A DNA stretch of 64,000 bases from UBA668 sp041394605 (GCA_041394605.1 JAWKHX010000008.1:62001-126000); one strand, 5' to 3'; positions 26,466-34,461 are shown, numbered from the stretch's first letter. Program-made: numbers and translations. Notes: generated from the sequence alone by a model not told the origin.

Positions 26466-26864
26466 GCCCGATCCGGAGCGGGAACGGGCCGGGGCGCCAG
26501 GCGGGGCGAGCTCGCGATCACGCAACGGGCGGGCGGCGTCGAGGAGCCAATCGATGAGTTCGCGCAGCTCACGTGCCGACGCCTTCGCTCCGGACGCAAC
26601 CAGGTCCCGCTCGGCGTCGTTCACGGCGCAGGCCAGTACGTACAACTCGTCGTGCAGCGCGTCGAGCTCGGCCTTGGTGATGATCAGTTCGTTCTCGTTC
26701 AGTTGCAGCTCAGCAGCGCGCTGCTTGCCGACCCAGTGCCACTGACGGCACGCCTGCGAGCAGAACTGCCGCGGCCGGCCGGCGGTCTGCGGCGGCAGCA
26801 CCCGCCGGCACCATCGGCACCGTCCGCGCTCCCCTCCTGACGCCTCGCCCTCGTCTTTCGTCAT
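26442..26864 (-). CDS. Small Cys-rich putative zinc-finger protein
   Basis: A 140-residue protein with a motif near the N terminus, CRWCRRVLPPQTAGRPRQFC then SQACRQWHW, a C-x2-C...C-x3-C arrangement seen in small actinobacterial zinc-finger proteins. The rest is helical (LNENELIITKAELDALHDELYVLACAVNDAERDL) and could be a coiled coil. The final residues (GGVGVQVR) and the stop come from palindromic repeat copy 3. ATG at 26864 is preferred; the frame stays open upstream through the CA repeat. Nucleic-acid binding is likely but unproven. Confidence 0.6.
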   Translation of the reverse strand: MTKDEGEASGGERGRCRWCRRVLPPQTAGRPRQFCSQACRQWHWVGKQRAAELQLNENELIITKAELDALHDELYVLACAVNDAERDLVASGAKASARELRELIDWLLDAARPLRDRELAPPGAPARSRSGSGGVGVQVR

Positions 26865-26929
26865 GACGAAAGTCTCGCGCGACCAGCACCCGCCGGCCAT
26901 CCACTCACCGCACCTCACCTCCGGCCGCC

Positions 26930-26950
26930 CACACACACACACACACACAC
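26930..26950. repeat. CA/TG dinucleotide microsatellite, about 10 units
   Basis: An uninterrupted CA tract lies in the 155-nt gap between two minus-strand genes (26865-27019), where nothing else is recognisable. Such tracts are rare in GC-rich bacteria and are prone to slippage. Confidence 0.9.
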
Positions 26951-27019
26951 TGCGCCAGACCGTGGGCTGACACCCCGGTCGACGGCGTGGCACTCAGGTC
27001 GACGCGGCGCGGCGAGGGC

Positions 27020-27862
27020 TCAGCGCTCGACGAGCGACGAACCGGCCCGCCATGCCGCTTCGGTGCGGTCCAGGCGGTCGGCGGCGTGTGCCCGCAGGCG
27101 GTCCGCCACCCCGGCCACCAGCACGTTGGCCAGCGCCAGCGTGCCCACGTGCGAGTCGAACGGCCCTCCCCCGGCGGCGGCCACCGTGAGCGTCCGCTCG
27201 GCCAGTGACGCCAGCGGCGACAGCAGGCTGTCCGTGATCGCCACGATCCAGGCGCCATTGCTGCGGGCGGCCTTGGTTGCCTCGATGACCCAGCGGTCGT
27301 AGCGGCGCAGGTCCAACACCAACAGCACGTCGCCGGCCCGGGCCAGGGCCACCGCCCGGCGCACCGCCACGTCGTTGCCGTCCACCAGCACCACACCGTC
27401 GCGCAGCGACGACAGGTCGCCGATCATCTGGCGAGCCACGCCCAGCGAGGCGTCGCCGGACAGCACCAGCACCCGTGCGCCCACGTCGGCCAGATGCGCC
27501 ACCACGTCGGCCAGCGCCTCGGCGGACAGCGCCCCGAGCGTGGTGGCCACGTTCTCGATCTCCAACTGCTGGTGGCGGCCGATGACATCGGTAGCTGCCG
27601 GCTCGCGGATGCGCTCCGCTGCCGGCCGCAACTGGTTGGCCAACGCATGCTGAACGGAGGCTTGCAGACCGGTGAACCCGTCGAAGCCGAGCTTGGACGC
27701 CAGCCGCACCACCGTGGCGGCACCCGACGTGGCTGCCTCGGCCAGGTCGGCCACCGTGCCGAAGGCCACCAGTTGGGGCTGGGCCAGCACCACCTCGGCG
27801 GCGCGGCGCTCTGCCGGCGTCAACGTGGCCCCGGCCTTGCCGATGCGTTCCTCGACCTCCAC
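27020..27862 (-). CDS. RpiR family transcriptional regulator
   Basis: A 280-residue regulator. The N-terminal helix-turn-helix reads LTPAERRAAEVVLAQPQLVAFGTVADLAEAATSGAATVVRLASKLGFDGFTGLQ; the C-terminal SIS domain (about residues 115-260) binds phosphosugars in characterised relatives (GDASLGVARQMIGDLSSL, LLVLDLRRYDRWVIEATKAAR). GTG at 27862 is chosen because TACGCT lies 7 nt upstream; a start at 27934 would be too long for the family. It is divergent from the oxygenase gene, with GGAAnnTTCC half-palindromes in between, so it probably controls that gene and itself. Confidence 0.88.
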   Translation of the reverse strand: MEVEERIGKAGATLTPAERRAAEVVLAQPQLVAFGTVADLAEAATSGAATVVRLASKLGFDGFTGLQASVQHALANQLRPAAERIREPAATDVIGRHQQLEIENVATTLGALSAEALADVVAHLADVGARVLVLSGDASLGVARQMIGDLSSLRDGVVLVDGNDVAVRRAVALARAGDVLLVLDLRRYDRWVIEATKAARSNGAWIVAITDSLLSPLASLAERTLTVAAAGGGPFDSHVGTLALANVLVAGVADRLRAHAADRLDRTEAAWRAGSSLVER

Positions 27863-27869
27863 GCCGCGA

Positions 27870-27875
27870 AGCGTA
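27870..27875 (-). promoter_or_regulatory. Leaderless -10 box of the rpiR-type gene
   Basis: TACGCT (minus strand) lies 7 nt before the GTG at 27862. The CGAACGTTCC half-operator begins 8 nt further upstream. Confidence 0.55.
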
Positions 27876-27882
27876 GTTGGCA

Positions 27883-27892
27883 CGAACGTTCC
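27883..27892. promoter_or_regulatory. Candidate RpiR operator, half-site 1
   Basis: CGAACGTTCC, a near-palindrome of the GGAAnnTTCC type, next to the regulator's own -10 box. Confidence 0.35.
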
Positions 27893-27971
27893 AGCCCGCA
27901 TGACATGCCCCGCCGCAGGTCGGAACACCGGCAACCATGTCCAGCGTGGGCGATGCGTTCCACTCGATCGC

Positions 27972-27977
27972 TATACT
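27972..27977 (+). promoter_or_regulatory. -10 box of the oxygenase gene
   Basis: TATACT, the most AT-rich hexamer in this intergenic region, about 60 nt before the ATG at 28037; no convincing -35 is seen. Confidence 0.4.
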
Positions 27978-27978
27978 T

Positions 27979-27988
27979 GGAACATTCC
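27979..27988. promoter_or_regulatory. Candidate RpiR operator, half-site 2
   Basis: GGAACATTCC overlaps the expected transcription start of the oxygenase gene, a repressing position. It matches the site at 27883-27892 in the GGAAnnTTCC pattern. Confidence 0.35.
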
Positions 27989-28036
27989 TTCCGTCCCACC
28001 AGGCCGGCCGCACACCCAGGGAAAGCGAGCGCCACC

Positions 28037-28988
28037 ATGTCCACCTCCGTCCGTCATGCCGCACCGGTCGTCGTCGACGTCACCGGCTGGGAGCCTGCGG
28101 ACCCGGGTTGGGCCCCCGACGACGAGCGCTTCGTCACCGCCGCCGGCCACGCCGCCCGCTGGCTGCCGGCTGGCGCCCACGATGCGCTGGTGGACGTCGC
28201 CGATCGTGCGCCCGCCGCCGGGGCGCTGCTGCTGAAGGGTGCCCCGGTCGGCCGGCTGCCGGCCACTCCCCCGTCCCCCACCAGCCCCACGGTGAAGGAC
28301 CATGTGAGCGAGTTCACCCTCCTCACCGCCGCCCGCCGACTGGGCCAGCCCGTTGGCTACCAGCCTGAGCACGGCGGCAACCTGGTGCAGAACCTGGTGC
28401 CCACCCAGGTTGGGGCCGACCGCCAGGTGAGCACGTCGTCCAAGGTGGACCTGATGTTCCACACCGAGGCGGCCTTCCACCCCACCGCCCCCGCTACCTG
28501 CTGCTGCTGTGCCTGCGCGGCGACCCGCAGGCGTTCACCACGTTGGCGTCCGTGCACGAGGTGCTGCCCCATCTGCCCACCGATGTGGTGGACGTGCTGT
28601 TCCAGCCCCGCTTCCGCACCGCGGTGGACGAGAGTTACCTGCACGGACGCAGCAATGTGCTCGGCCCGGCCATGCCCGTGCTCAGCGGCGAACGTGCCCG
28701 CCCGTCGATGGTGTTCGACGAGGACCTGATGGTCGGCACCGACACCGAGGCCGAGGCGGCCCTGCACAGGCTGGGCGGCGCGTGCGCGCCCACCAGATCG
28801 GTGTGGCGTTGGAGGCCGGCGACCTGCTGGTGGTGGACAACCATGTGGCCGTCCACGGCCGCACCGCCTACACGCCCCGCTTCGACGGCACCGACCGCTG
28901 GCTGCAGCGGGCGATGGTGGTGCCGGATCTGGCGCCCAGCGCCGGCGAGCGCATAGGCCGGGTCATCACCACTGTCTTCGGCCAGTGA
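28037..28988 (+). CDS. Clavaminate-synthase-like 2-oxoglutarate oxygenase (two frameshifts)
   Basis: A roughly 317-residue Fe(II)/2-oxoglutarate oxygenase of the clavaminate synthase/VioC group, whose members hydroxylate arginine or related amino acids. Iron ligands are in MFHTEAAFHP (His-x-Glu) and in DNHVAVHGRTAY (distal His); the 2-oxoglutarate arginine is in RWLQRAMV. PRYLLLLCLRGDPQAFTTLASV is typical of the group. The frame breaks at the C4 run 28480-28483 and again near 28770-28785; each is repaired by one added base, so errors are likely. Divergent from the rpiR-type gene and followed after 37 bases by threonine aldolase. Confidence 0.82.
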
Positions 28989-29013
28989 GCCGGCCAGTGA
29001 GCAGGCCACTGGG

Positions 29014-29019
29014 CACAAT
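29014..29019 (+). promoter_or_regulatory. Possible leaderless -10 box of the threonine aldolase gene
   Basis: CACAAT lies 6 nt before the ATG at 29026; a weaker variant of the TAnnnT pattern. Confidence 0.35.
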
Positions 29020-29025
29020 GGGCGC

Positions 29026-30090
29026 ATGACTGCGCCCACCTCCATGCCGCCCGCGCCCGCCCGGGCCTTCGCCAGCGACAACGCCGCGGGTGCCCACCCG
29101 GCCGTGGTCGAGGCCGTGCTGGCCGCCAACGAGGGGCATGCGCTCGCCTACGGCGCGGACCGCTGGACGGCCGAGGCCGAGGCCCACTTCCGCGACCTGT
29201 TCGGCAGTGCGGCCGTGCCCTTCCTGGTGTGGAACGGCACCGGCGCCAACGTCATGGCGCTGGGCACGATGGTGCGCCCGGGGGATGCCGTCGTGTGCAG
29301 CGAGTGGGCGCACATCGCGGTGGACGAGACCGGCGCACCGGAGCGCAGCCTGGGCGTGAAGCTGCTGCCCCAGCCCACGGCCACCGCCAAGGTCGAGCCC
29401 GCACAGGTGGAAGCGCTGGCCCACCTGCAGGGCGTGCAGCATCACGCCCAGCCGGGCGTGCTGAGCATCACCCAGAGCACCGAGCTGGGCACCCTCTACA
29501 CCCCCGACGAGGTGGCTGCCCTGTGCGACACGGCGCACCGCATGGGCATGCGGGTGCACCTCGACGGCGCCCGAATCGCCAACGCCACGGCGGCGCTGGG
29601 CGGCACCCGCGCGGCGCTGCGCAGCTTCACCGTGGATGCCGGGGTGGACGTGGTGAGCTTCGGTGGCACGAAGCCGGGGTCGTTCGGTGCCGAAGCCGTG
29701 GTCTATCTGAACCCGGACCTGGCCGAGCGGGCGATGTACGTGCGCAAGCAGGTGAACCAACTGCCGTCGAAGATGCGCTTCGTGGCCGCCCAGTTCAACG
29801 CCCTGCTGGCCGACGACCTGTGGATCCGCCTCGGCGAGCACGCCAACGGGATGGCCCAGCGCCTCTACCAGGCCACGGCGCAGATCCCCGGGGTGCGTTA
29901 CGACTCCGTGCCGCAGGTGAACAGTGTGTTCCCGATGCTGCCGCCCGATGCCATCGAGCCGCTGCGCGCCTGGTGCTTCTTCTGGGACTGGGATGTGAGC
30001 CGTCACCAGGTGCGTTGGATGACCGCGTGGGACACCACAGAGGCCGATGTGGACGCCTTCGCAGCCGGGGTCCGCGCCCTGCTCGTGTAA
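29026..30090 (+). CDS. ltaE: Low-specificity L-threonine aldolase family protein
   Basis: A 354-residue PLP enzyme that splits beta-hydroxy-alpha-amino acids into glycine and an aldehyde. Signatures are FASDNAAGAHPAVVEAVLAAN, VPFLVWNGTGANVMAL, MGMRVHLDGARIANA (Asp contacting PLP) and the lysine in VVSFGGTKPGSFGAEAVV near residue 215. It follows the 2-oxoglutarate oxygenase by 37 bases on the same strand. A beta-hydroxylating oxygenase next to an enzyme that cleaves beta-hydroxy amino acids suggests one pathway, which is inference. Confidence 0.9.
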   Translation: MTAPTSMPPAPARAFASDNAAGAHPAVVEAVLAANEGHALAYGADRWTAEAEAHFRDLFGSAAVPFLVWNGTGANVMALGTMVRPGDAVVCSEWAHIAVDETGAPERSLGVKLLPQPTATAKVEPAQVEALAHLQGVQHHAQPGVLSITQSTELGTLYTPDEVAALCDTAHRMGMRVHLDGARIANATAALGGTRAALRSFTVDAGVDVVSFGGTKPGSFGAEAVVYLNPDLAERAMYVRKQVNQLPSKMRFVAAQFNALLADDLWIRLGEHANGMAQRLYQATAQIPGVRYDSVPQVNSVFPMLPPDAIEPLRAWCFFWDWDVSRHQVRWMTAWDTTEADVDAFAAGVRALLV

Positions 30091-30104
30091 TTTCGCACAA
30101 GCTC

Positions 30105-30133
30105 TCGACACGGCGTTCACAGTGTCGTAAGAT
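30105..30133 (+). promoter_or_regulatory. Promoter of the WhiB gene
   Basis: TCGACA (30105-30110) and TAAGAT (30128-30133) are spaced by 17 nt, predicting a start near 30140, directly at the hairpin below. Confidence 0.55.
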
Positions 30134-30140
30134 CTCCAAC

Positions 30141-30159
30141 TACTTGCTCACAGCAAGTA
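30141..30159 (+). promoter_or_regulatory. Perfect 8-bp hairpin/palindrome in the WhiB leader
   Basis: TACTTGCTCACAGCAAGTA has two perfect 8-nt arms around CAC. At +1 to +19 it could be an operator or an mRNA 5' stabilising hairpin. Confidence 0.5.
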
Positions 30160-30197
30160 AATCCTTCTCGCTTCTTGCTTCGGACTATGGGGGTTCC

Positions 30198-30503
30198 ATG
30201 GCAGCGGTCGATGTGGTGATCCACCGGATCTACACCGATGATCGGTGGATGACGGCGGCAGAGTGCAAAGGTCTCACGCACCTGTTCTTCCCGCCGCCTG
30301 CGGAACGGCCCCAGGCCCGTGATCGCCGTGAGGCGTCGGCCAAGGCGGTGTGCCAGTCCTGTCACGTCAACAGCCAGTGCCGCGAGTACGCCCGCAGCAA
30401 CCACGAGTACGGCTTCTGGGGCGGCGAGAGCGAAGACGAGCGCCACGCCGCCGGCTTCCGCCTCATTGCACCCATCGGCGTGCGCGCCCGCAACGCCAGC
30501 TGA
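30198..30503 (+). CDS. WhiB-family iron-sulfur transcriptional regulator
   Basis: A 101-residue Wbl protein. Four cysteines (Cys23, Cys52, Cys55, Cys61) match the 4Fe-4S cluster pattern, followed by the turn EYGFWGGESEDER that contacts the sigma factor. ATG at 30198 gives a normal family length; there is a promoter with a 19-nt palindromic leader about 40-90 nt upstream. Wbl proteins bind sigma region 4 and respond to redox or NO. Which class (WhiB1, WhiB2 and so on) is not decided from sequence alone. The basic C-terminal tail (GVRARNAS) is short. Confidence 0.92.
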   Translation: MAAVDVVIHRIYTDDRWMTAAECKGLTHLFFPPPAERPQARDRREASAKAVCQSCHVNSQCREYARSNHEYGFWGGESEDERHAAGFRLIAPIGVRARNAS

Positions 30504-30549
30504 GCAGCGAACCACCCGGCTGCACCGCCCACTTGGGCCTGGTGTCGCC

Positions 30550-30555
30550 TACCAT
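30550..30555 (+). promoter_or_regulatory. Leaderless -10 box of the phosphotransferase gene
   Basis: TACCAT lies 6 nt before the GTG at 30562. Confidence 0.5.
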
Positions 30556-30561
30556 CGGCTC

Positions 30562-31614
30562 GTGGCCGAGTCGCTGACCCACCGAGCCGCGGTCAACGCC
30601 GCATGGGCCGCCTACGGCGACCCTCGCACCATCGTCCGGGTGGACGAGGTGAGCGCCAACGTCAGCACCAACCGGGTGTACCGGCTGCACCTCGACGACG
30701 CCGCCACCCTGGTGTGCAAGGTGTCCAGCTATGGCTCGTACTTCCTGTTCTACGAGGACCACGACCGCCTCAGCCGGACCTCGGAGATGCTCCACGGCAC
30801 CCGGTTCCACGGGATGCTGGCCGACATCTGGCACAAGGACGGCCGCCTCTTCACCTGGTACGACCAGCGGATGTGGGCGGTGTTCTACGACGACGTGCCG
30901 CGCAAGGACGCCCTGCCGAAGATCCTCACCGTGGAGCAGATCCGCAACCTCGGCCGCGAGATCGCCGAGTTCCACCTGGCCTGCGCCGACGTCGCACCCC
31001 GCATCCCGCAGGGTTCCACCACGCTGAAGAGCGACGCCATCCACCTGCTGGACCTGCTGGAGAGCCCGTTCGCGATGCGCAACTTCGACCTTCCGGCGGA
31101 GTCCATCGGCGTGCTGTGGAAGCAGACACATCGCCTGCTGGAGCGCCTGATCGAAGCCGGCTACGACGAATGGCAGAAGCTGCCGATCCTGATCGACTGG
31201 AACCTCGGCAACTTCTCGGTGGACATGGCGGCCGACGGCTCGTTCCGGCTGTTCTCCCGGTGGGACTACGACTGGTTCCGCATCGAGCCCCGTCTGCTGG
31301 ACTTCTACTTCCTGTCCCGCGTGTCGTCCAGCACGGGCGATCGGACCCTCTTCACCTACGGCGCCCACACGCTGGTGGAGCCGACCTTCCTCGAGTTCCT
31401 GCGCGCCTACCGGCAGGTGTTCCCGATGACCGACGACGAGGTCATGTTCCTCCCCGACGTGTACCGCTTCTTCATCCTCAACTACGTCATCCGCGAGGGC
31501 GCCCGCTTCTTCCGCGCCGATCTGTGCCGCCAGTTCCGCCGCGACGCGGTGCGGTCCTACCTGCCGGGGCTGGACCGGCTGGACACCTCTCCCCTGCTGG
31601 GAACCGGCCCGTGA
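30562..31614 (+). CDS. Phosphotransferase (APH-like kinase fold)
   Basis: A 350-residue kinase-fold protein. VYRLHLDDAATLVCKVSSYGSY gives the nucleotide-binding lysine, LPILIDWNLGNFSVD stands at the catalytic-loop position (HGDxxxxN in APH enzymes, with Asp and Asn kept), and FSRWDYDWFRIEPRLLDFYFL gives the metal-binding Asp. The substrate may be a sugar, choline or amino alcohol; no resistance function should be assumed. GTG at 30562 is fixed by the -10 box. Its stop overlaps the next start (GTGA). Confidence 0.78.
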   Translation: MAESLTHRAAVNAAWAAYGDPRTIVRVDEVSANVSTNRVYRLHLDDAATLVCKVSSYGSYFLFYEDHDRLSRTSEMLHGTRFHGMLADIWHKDGRLFTWYDQRMWAVFYDDVPRKDALPKILTVEQIRNLGREIAEFHLACADVAPRIPQGSTTLKSDAIHLLDLLESPFAMRNFDLPAESIGVLWKQTHRLLERLIEAGYDEWQKLPILIDWNLGNFSVDMAADGSFRLFSRWDYDWFRIEPRLLDFYFLSRVSSSTGDRTLFTYGAHTLVEPTFLEFLRAYRQVFPMTDDEVMFLPDVYRFFILNYVIREGARFFRADLCRQFRRDAVRSYLPGLDRLDTSPLLGTGP

Positions 31615-32187
31615 GCGCTCCGGCAGCGGGCTGGCTGCCCGCCGAACTGCCGGCCCGGTGGACCGATGGCGACCTCACCTTCGTGCCGCTCACCCCAGCC
31701 TTGCTGCGCCAGGACTACGCGGCGGTGATGAGGGACATCCCGATGCTGCGGGCCTGGAGCGGCCAGGACTGGCCGACCGCCGACTTCGCGTTGGAGGCCA
31801 ACCTGGCCGACCTGCAGCGTCACGACCGCGAGCAGCAGGAGCGGGTGGCGCTGACGTACAGCGTGCTGCTGGACGGAGTGGTGCAGGGCTGCATCTACGT
31901 GCAACCCTTCGCCGACGCGCTGCGCTCCCGCGGGGTGGACCCTCCTGCCGGTGCGCCGTCGGCCGACGTCGCCGTCCGCGGCTGGCTCCACGACCGTCCG
32001 GCGGACGTGCTGATCGCGGCCACGTTGGCCTTCCTCGGCCCGCCCGGGTTCGCCTTCCCACGCCTGTGGTGGCAGACCAACGACCACTGCCCCGAACAGG
32101 TCGCCGCCTGCACCACCCTCGGCCTCACGGACCAGGTCGGAGTATCTCCTGCTCACCTCCGAGCAGGAAAGGCTCCGACCTGGCTGA
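31611..32187 (+). CDS. GNAT-like N-acetyltransferase (frameshifted near 3' end)
   Basis: A roughly 191-residue protein. LTFVPLTPALLRQDYAAVMRD, FALEANLADLQRHDREQQERVALTYSVLLDGVVQGCIYVQPF and FPRLWWQTNDHCPEQVAACTTLGLTDQV follow the acetyltransferase core. After LTDQVG the native C terminus EYLLLTSEQERLRPG ends at 32187 but is in another frame; one extra base near 32135 explains it. The unrepaired frame runs on to 32225. It is coupled to the phosphotransferase gene by a GTGA overlap, so the pair may act on one small molecule. Confidence 0.7.
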
Positions 32188-32217
32188 TGTGCAGCAGGCC
32201 GGGGCCCGGGTACATGC

Positions 32218-32223
32218 CACGAT
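32218..32223 (+). promoter_or_regulatory. Possible leaderless -10 box of rbsK
   Basis: CACGAT lies 7 nt before the ATG at 32231. Confidence 0.3.
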
Positions 32224-32230
32224 GAGCGGA

Positions 32231-33100
32231 ATGACGACGACGACGTTCGACGTGGTGGTGGTGGGCAGTGCCAACCTGGATCTGGTGGCCACGGTGGACC
32301 GGCTGCCCGGCCCGGGCGAGACGGTTCAGGGCCACAGCTACGCGGAGTACCCCGGCGGCAAGGGGCTGAATCAGGCCGTGGCGGCGGCGCGAGGCGGCGC
32401 CCACACCGCGTTCGTCGGCGCCGTCGGCCAGGACGCCGCCGGCACCGACCTCCTGGCCGTGATGTCAGAGGAAGGCATCGACACCGAAGGCGTCGCCGTG
32501 GTGGCAGCGCCCACGGGGCGGGCCCTCATCGGTGTCGGCGCTGCGGCGGAGAACCTGATCATCGTCGTGGCCGGTGCCAACGACGCCGTCACGGGCCACC
32601 ACCTGCCGCCGTGCCGCGTGGTGTTGTCGCAGTTGGAGGTGCCCGTGGACGCCATCCGGGCCGCGTTCACCGCGGCCCGGGCTCAGGGCGCGATCACGGT
32701 GCTGAACCCGGCGCCGGCCAAGCTCCTGCCCGACGACGTACTCGCCCTCTGCGACATCCTCACCCCCAACGAGCACGAGGTGGAACTGCTCGGCGGGGTG
32801 GACCACCTGCTCTCGCTGGGCGCCCGCGCCGTAGTGGTGACCCTCGGTGCCCGTGGCGCCGCACTGCACACCGCCGACGGCGACGTGGCGATCCCCCCGT
32901 TCCAGGTCACCCCGGTGGACACCACCGCCGCGGGCGACACGTTCAGCGGCACCCTCTGCGCCCGCGTGGCGATGGGCCAGGACCTGCCGACCGCGCTACG
33001 GGCGGCATCGGCCGCCGGAGCGTTGTGCACCACCCGCGCCGGCGCCGTGCCGTCGATCCCCTACCGCGCCGAGGTGGACGCGCTGCTCGCTGCCGGGTGA
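32231..33100 (+). CDS. rbsK: Ribokinase / PfkB-family sugar kinase
   Basis: A 289-residue PfkB-fold kinase. VVVVGSANLDLVATVDRLPGPGETVQG and YPGGKGLNQAVAAARGGA form the ribokinase substrate site, LNPAPAKLLPDDVLALCDILTPNEHE is typical of RbsK, and the catalytic Asp is in DTTAAGDTFSGTL. Ribose to ribose-5-phosphate is the expected reaction; other pentoses or nucleosides are possible. ATG at 32231 fits the -10 spacing; ATG at 32222 is an alternative. Its 3' end overlaps the convergent prmA gene by 40 bases. Confidence 0.9.
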   Translation: MTTTTFDVVVVGSANLDLVATVDRLPGPGETVQGHSYAEYPGGKGLNQAVAAARGGAHTAFVGAVGQDAAGTDLLAVMSEEGIDTEGVAVVAAPTGRALIGVGAAAENLIIVVAGANDAVTGHHLPPCRVVLSQLEVPVDAIRAAFTAARAQGAITVLNPAPAKLLPDDVLALCDILTPNEHEVELLGGVDHLLSLGARAVVVTLGARGAALHTADGDVAIPPFQVTPVDTTAAGDTFSGTLCARVAMGQDLPTALRAASAAGALCTTRAGAVPSIPYRAEVDALLAAG

Positions 33101-33876
33101 CGGAGGGTGACGGCTGCCCAGCCGTCGAGCACGTCGGTGTGCTCCACCTCCAGCGGGGCCAGCGGCTCCAGGACATGAGCATGATGGGCGGCCAGGATGC
33201 CGCTGATCACCAGGCGGCCGCCCGCCGCCAGCACCCGCCGCAGGTCAGCGGCCAGCGCCACCAGCGTGGGCGCCAGGATGTTGGCCAGCACCAGATCGAA
33301 CTGCCCTGTGACGTCGGCGAGGTCGGTGGTGGACACGGCCACCTGCACACCGTTCGCCGCAGCGTTGGCCAGGGTCACCGGAACGGCCGCCGGAGCGATG
33401 TCCACCCCCACGGCGCGGCCGGCGCCGAAGCGCATCGCCGCCACGGCCAGCACCCCGCTGCCGCACCCGACGTCCAGCACGCTGCACTCAGGGGTGACCA
33501 GCCGACGCGCGGCACGAAGGCACAGCACGGTCGTCGGGTGGTCGCCCATGCCGAACGTTGAGCCGGGTTCGATGTGCAGGACCACGGTGCCCGCTGGGGC
33601 GTCGTGCGGCACCCACGCCGGGCGCACCACCAGCCCCGGCTCCACCTCGATCGGTGTCGCGTAGTCGCGCCAGGTGTCGGCCACTGCCTCGTCCACGTCC
33701 TGCCAGCGCCACGCCCACGGGAAGTCGGCCGGCACCGTGGCGTCGCCGAGCGACGTCCACAACTCCACCATCTCACCGGCGGCACGTTCCTCCACGGCCA
33801 CCACGCCCAGCCCCCACAACGCGTCACTGGCGACCTCCACCGCCGCGGGCGCGACGGTGACGACGAGCGCCCTCAC
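33061..33876 (-). CDS. prmA: Ribosomal protein L11 methyltransferase
   Basis: A 271-residue SAM-dependent methyltransferase. The family block PGSTFGMGDHPTTVLCLRAARRL precedes the SAM motif VLDVGCGSGVLAVAAMRFGA, then DLVLANILAPTLVALAADL with the NIL(A) catalytic-region signature. It trimethylates ribosomal protein L11 in the known case. GTG at 33876 overlaps the stop of the gamma-carbonic anhydrase gene. The C-terminal residues (ASSASTSAR) lie in the region overlapped by rbsK and are probably not conserved. Confidence 0.9.
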   Translation of the reverse strand: MRALVVTVAPAAVEVASDALWGLGVVAVEERAAGEMVELWTSLGDATVPADFPWAWRWQDVDEAVADTWRDYATPIEVEPGLVVRPAWVPHDAPAGTVVLHIEPGSTFGMGDHPTTVLCLRAARRLVTPECSVLDVGCGSGVLAVAAMRFGAGRAVGVDIAPAAVPVTLANAAANGVQVAVSTTDLADVTGQFDLVLANILAPTLVALAADLRRVLAAGGRLVISGILAAHHAHVLEPLAPLEVEHTDVLDGWAAVTLRHPAASSASTSAR

Positions 33877-34394
33877 CCGTCCAGCCGCCGCAGCTCGGCC
33901 TTGTAGCGGACGGCGCGCTGCACGTACGACGCGACGCCGCGGTCGATCTCGCTCTGGCGCGCCCGGTCCGCTTTGATGACGGCGGGGGTGCCGACGGCCA
34001 GCGCCCGCGACGGCACCTCGGTGTCGTTCAGCACCACTGCGTTGGCCGCGACGATGGCGCCGGTGCGCACGATCACCCGGTGCAGCACCACGCTCATGTT
34101 GCCCACCAGCACGCCGGCCTCGATGGTGCAGCCCTCCAGGTGGACCATGTGGCCGATCACGCAGTCGTCACCCACCACCGTGGGCCACTCGGGGGTGGTG
34201 TGCAGCACCGAGTTGTCCTGGATGCTGGTGCGCGCCCCCACGCTGATGTACCCCTCGTCGCCGCGCAGCACGGCGCCGGGCCACACACTGCTCTGCGGCC
34301 CGATGCGCACATCTCCGATGATGACGGCGTCGGGGTGGATGAACGCATCCGGATGGATGGACGGAGTGAGGTCGCCGAGCGCGTAGATGGGCAC
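33873..34394 (-). CDS. Gamma-carbonic anhydrase family protein
   Basis: A 173-residue left-handed beta-helix protein. Hexapeptide repeats run from DAFIHPDAVIIGDVRIGPQSSVWPGAVLRGDEGYISVGARTSIQDNSVLHTT through CVIGHMVHLEGCTIEAGVLVGN. Zinc ligands are His in VLHTT and the two His of GHMVHLEGC. Such proteins hydrate CO2 or serve as related transferases. GTG at 34394 is the start, with TACCCT 7 nt upstream; the longer frame overlaps the divergent gene. Coupled to prmA by GTGA. Confidence 0.9.
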   Translation of the reverse strand: MPIYALGDLTPSIHPDAFIHPDAVIIGDVRIGPQSSVWPGAVLRGDEGYISVGARTSIQDNSVLHTTPEWPTVVGDDCVIGHMVHLEGCTIEAGVLVGNMSVVLHRVIVRTGAIVAANAVVLNDTEVPSRALAVGTPAVIKADRARQSEIDRGVASYVQRAVRYKAELRRLDG

Positions 34395-34401
34395 GTGAAC
34401 G

Positions 34402-34407
34402 AGGGTA
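34402..34407 (-). promoter_or_regulatory. Leaderless -10 box of the gamma-CA-prmA operon
   Basis: TACCCT (minus strand) lies 7 nt before the GTG at 34394. Confidence 0.5.
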
Positions 34408-34447
34408 CCCAGCCATTCATCGTTGGAGCGAAGTGCCCCAGACCCGG

Positions 34448-34453
34448 TACCGT
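34448..34453 (+). promoter_or_regulatory. Leaderless -10 box of the RG-rich protein gene
   Basis: TACCGT lies 8 nt before the ATG at 34462. Confidence 0.5.
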
Positions 34454-34461
34454 GGTGGCCT

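Noticed and set aside
30562..31614. Antibiotic-resistance aminoglycoside phosphotransferase
   Set aside because: Only the general kinase fold is shared. The catalytic-loop sequence differs from resistance enzymes and no mobile element is near.
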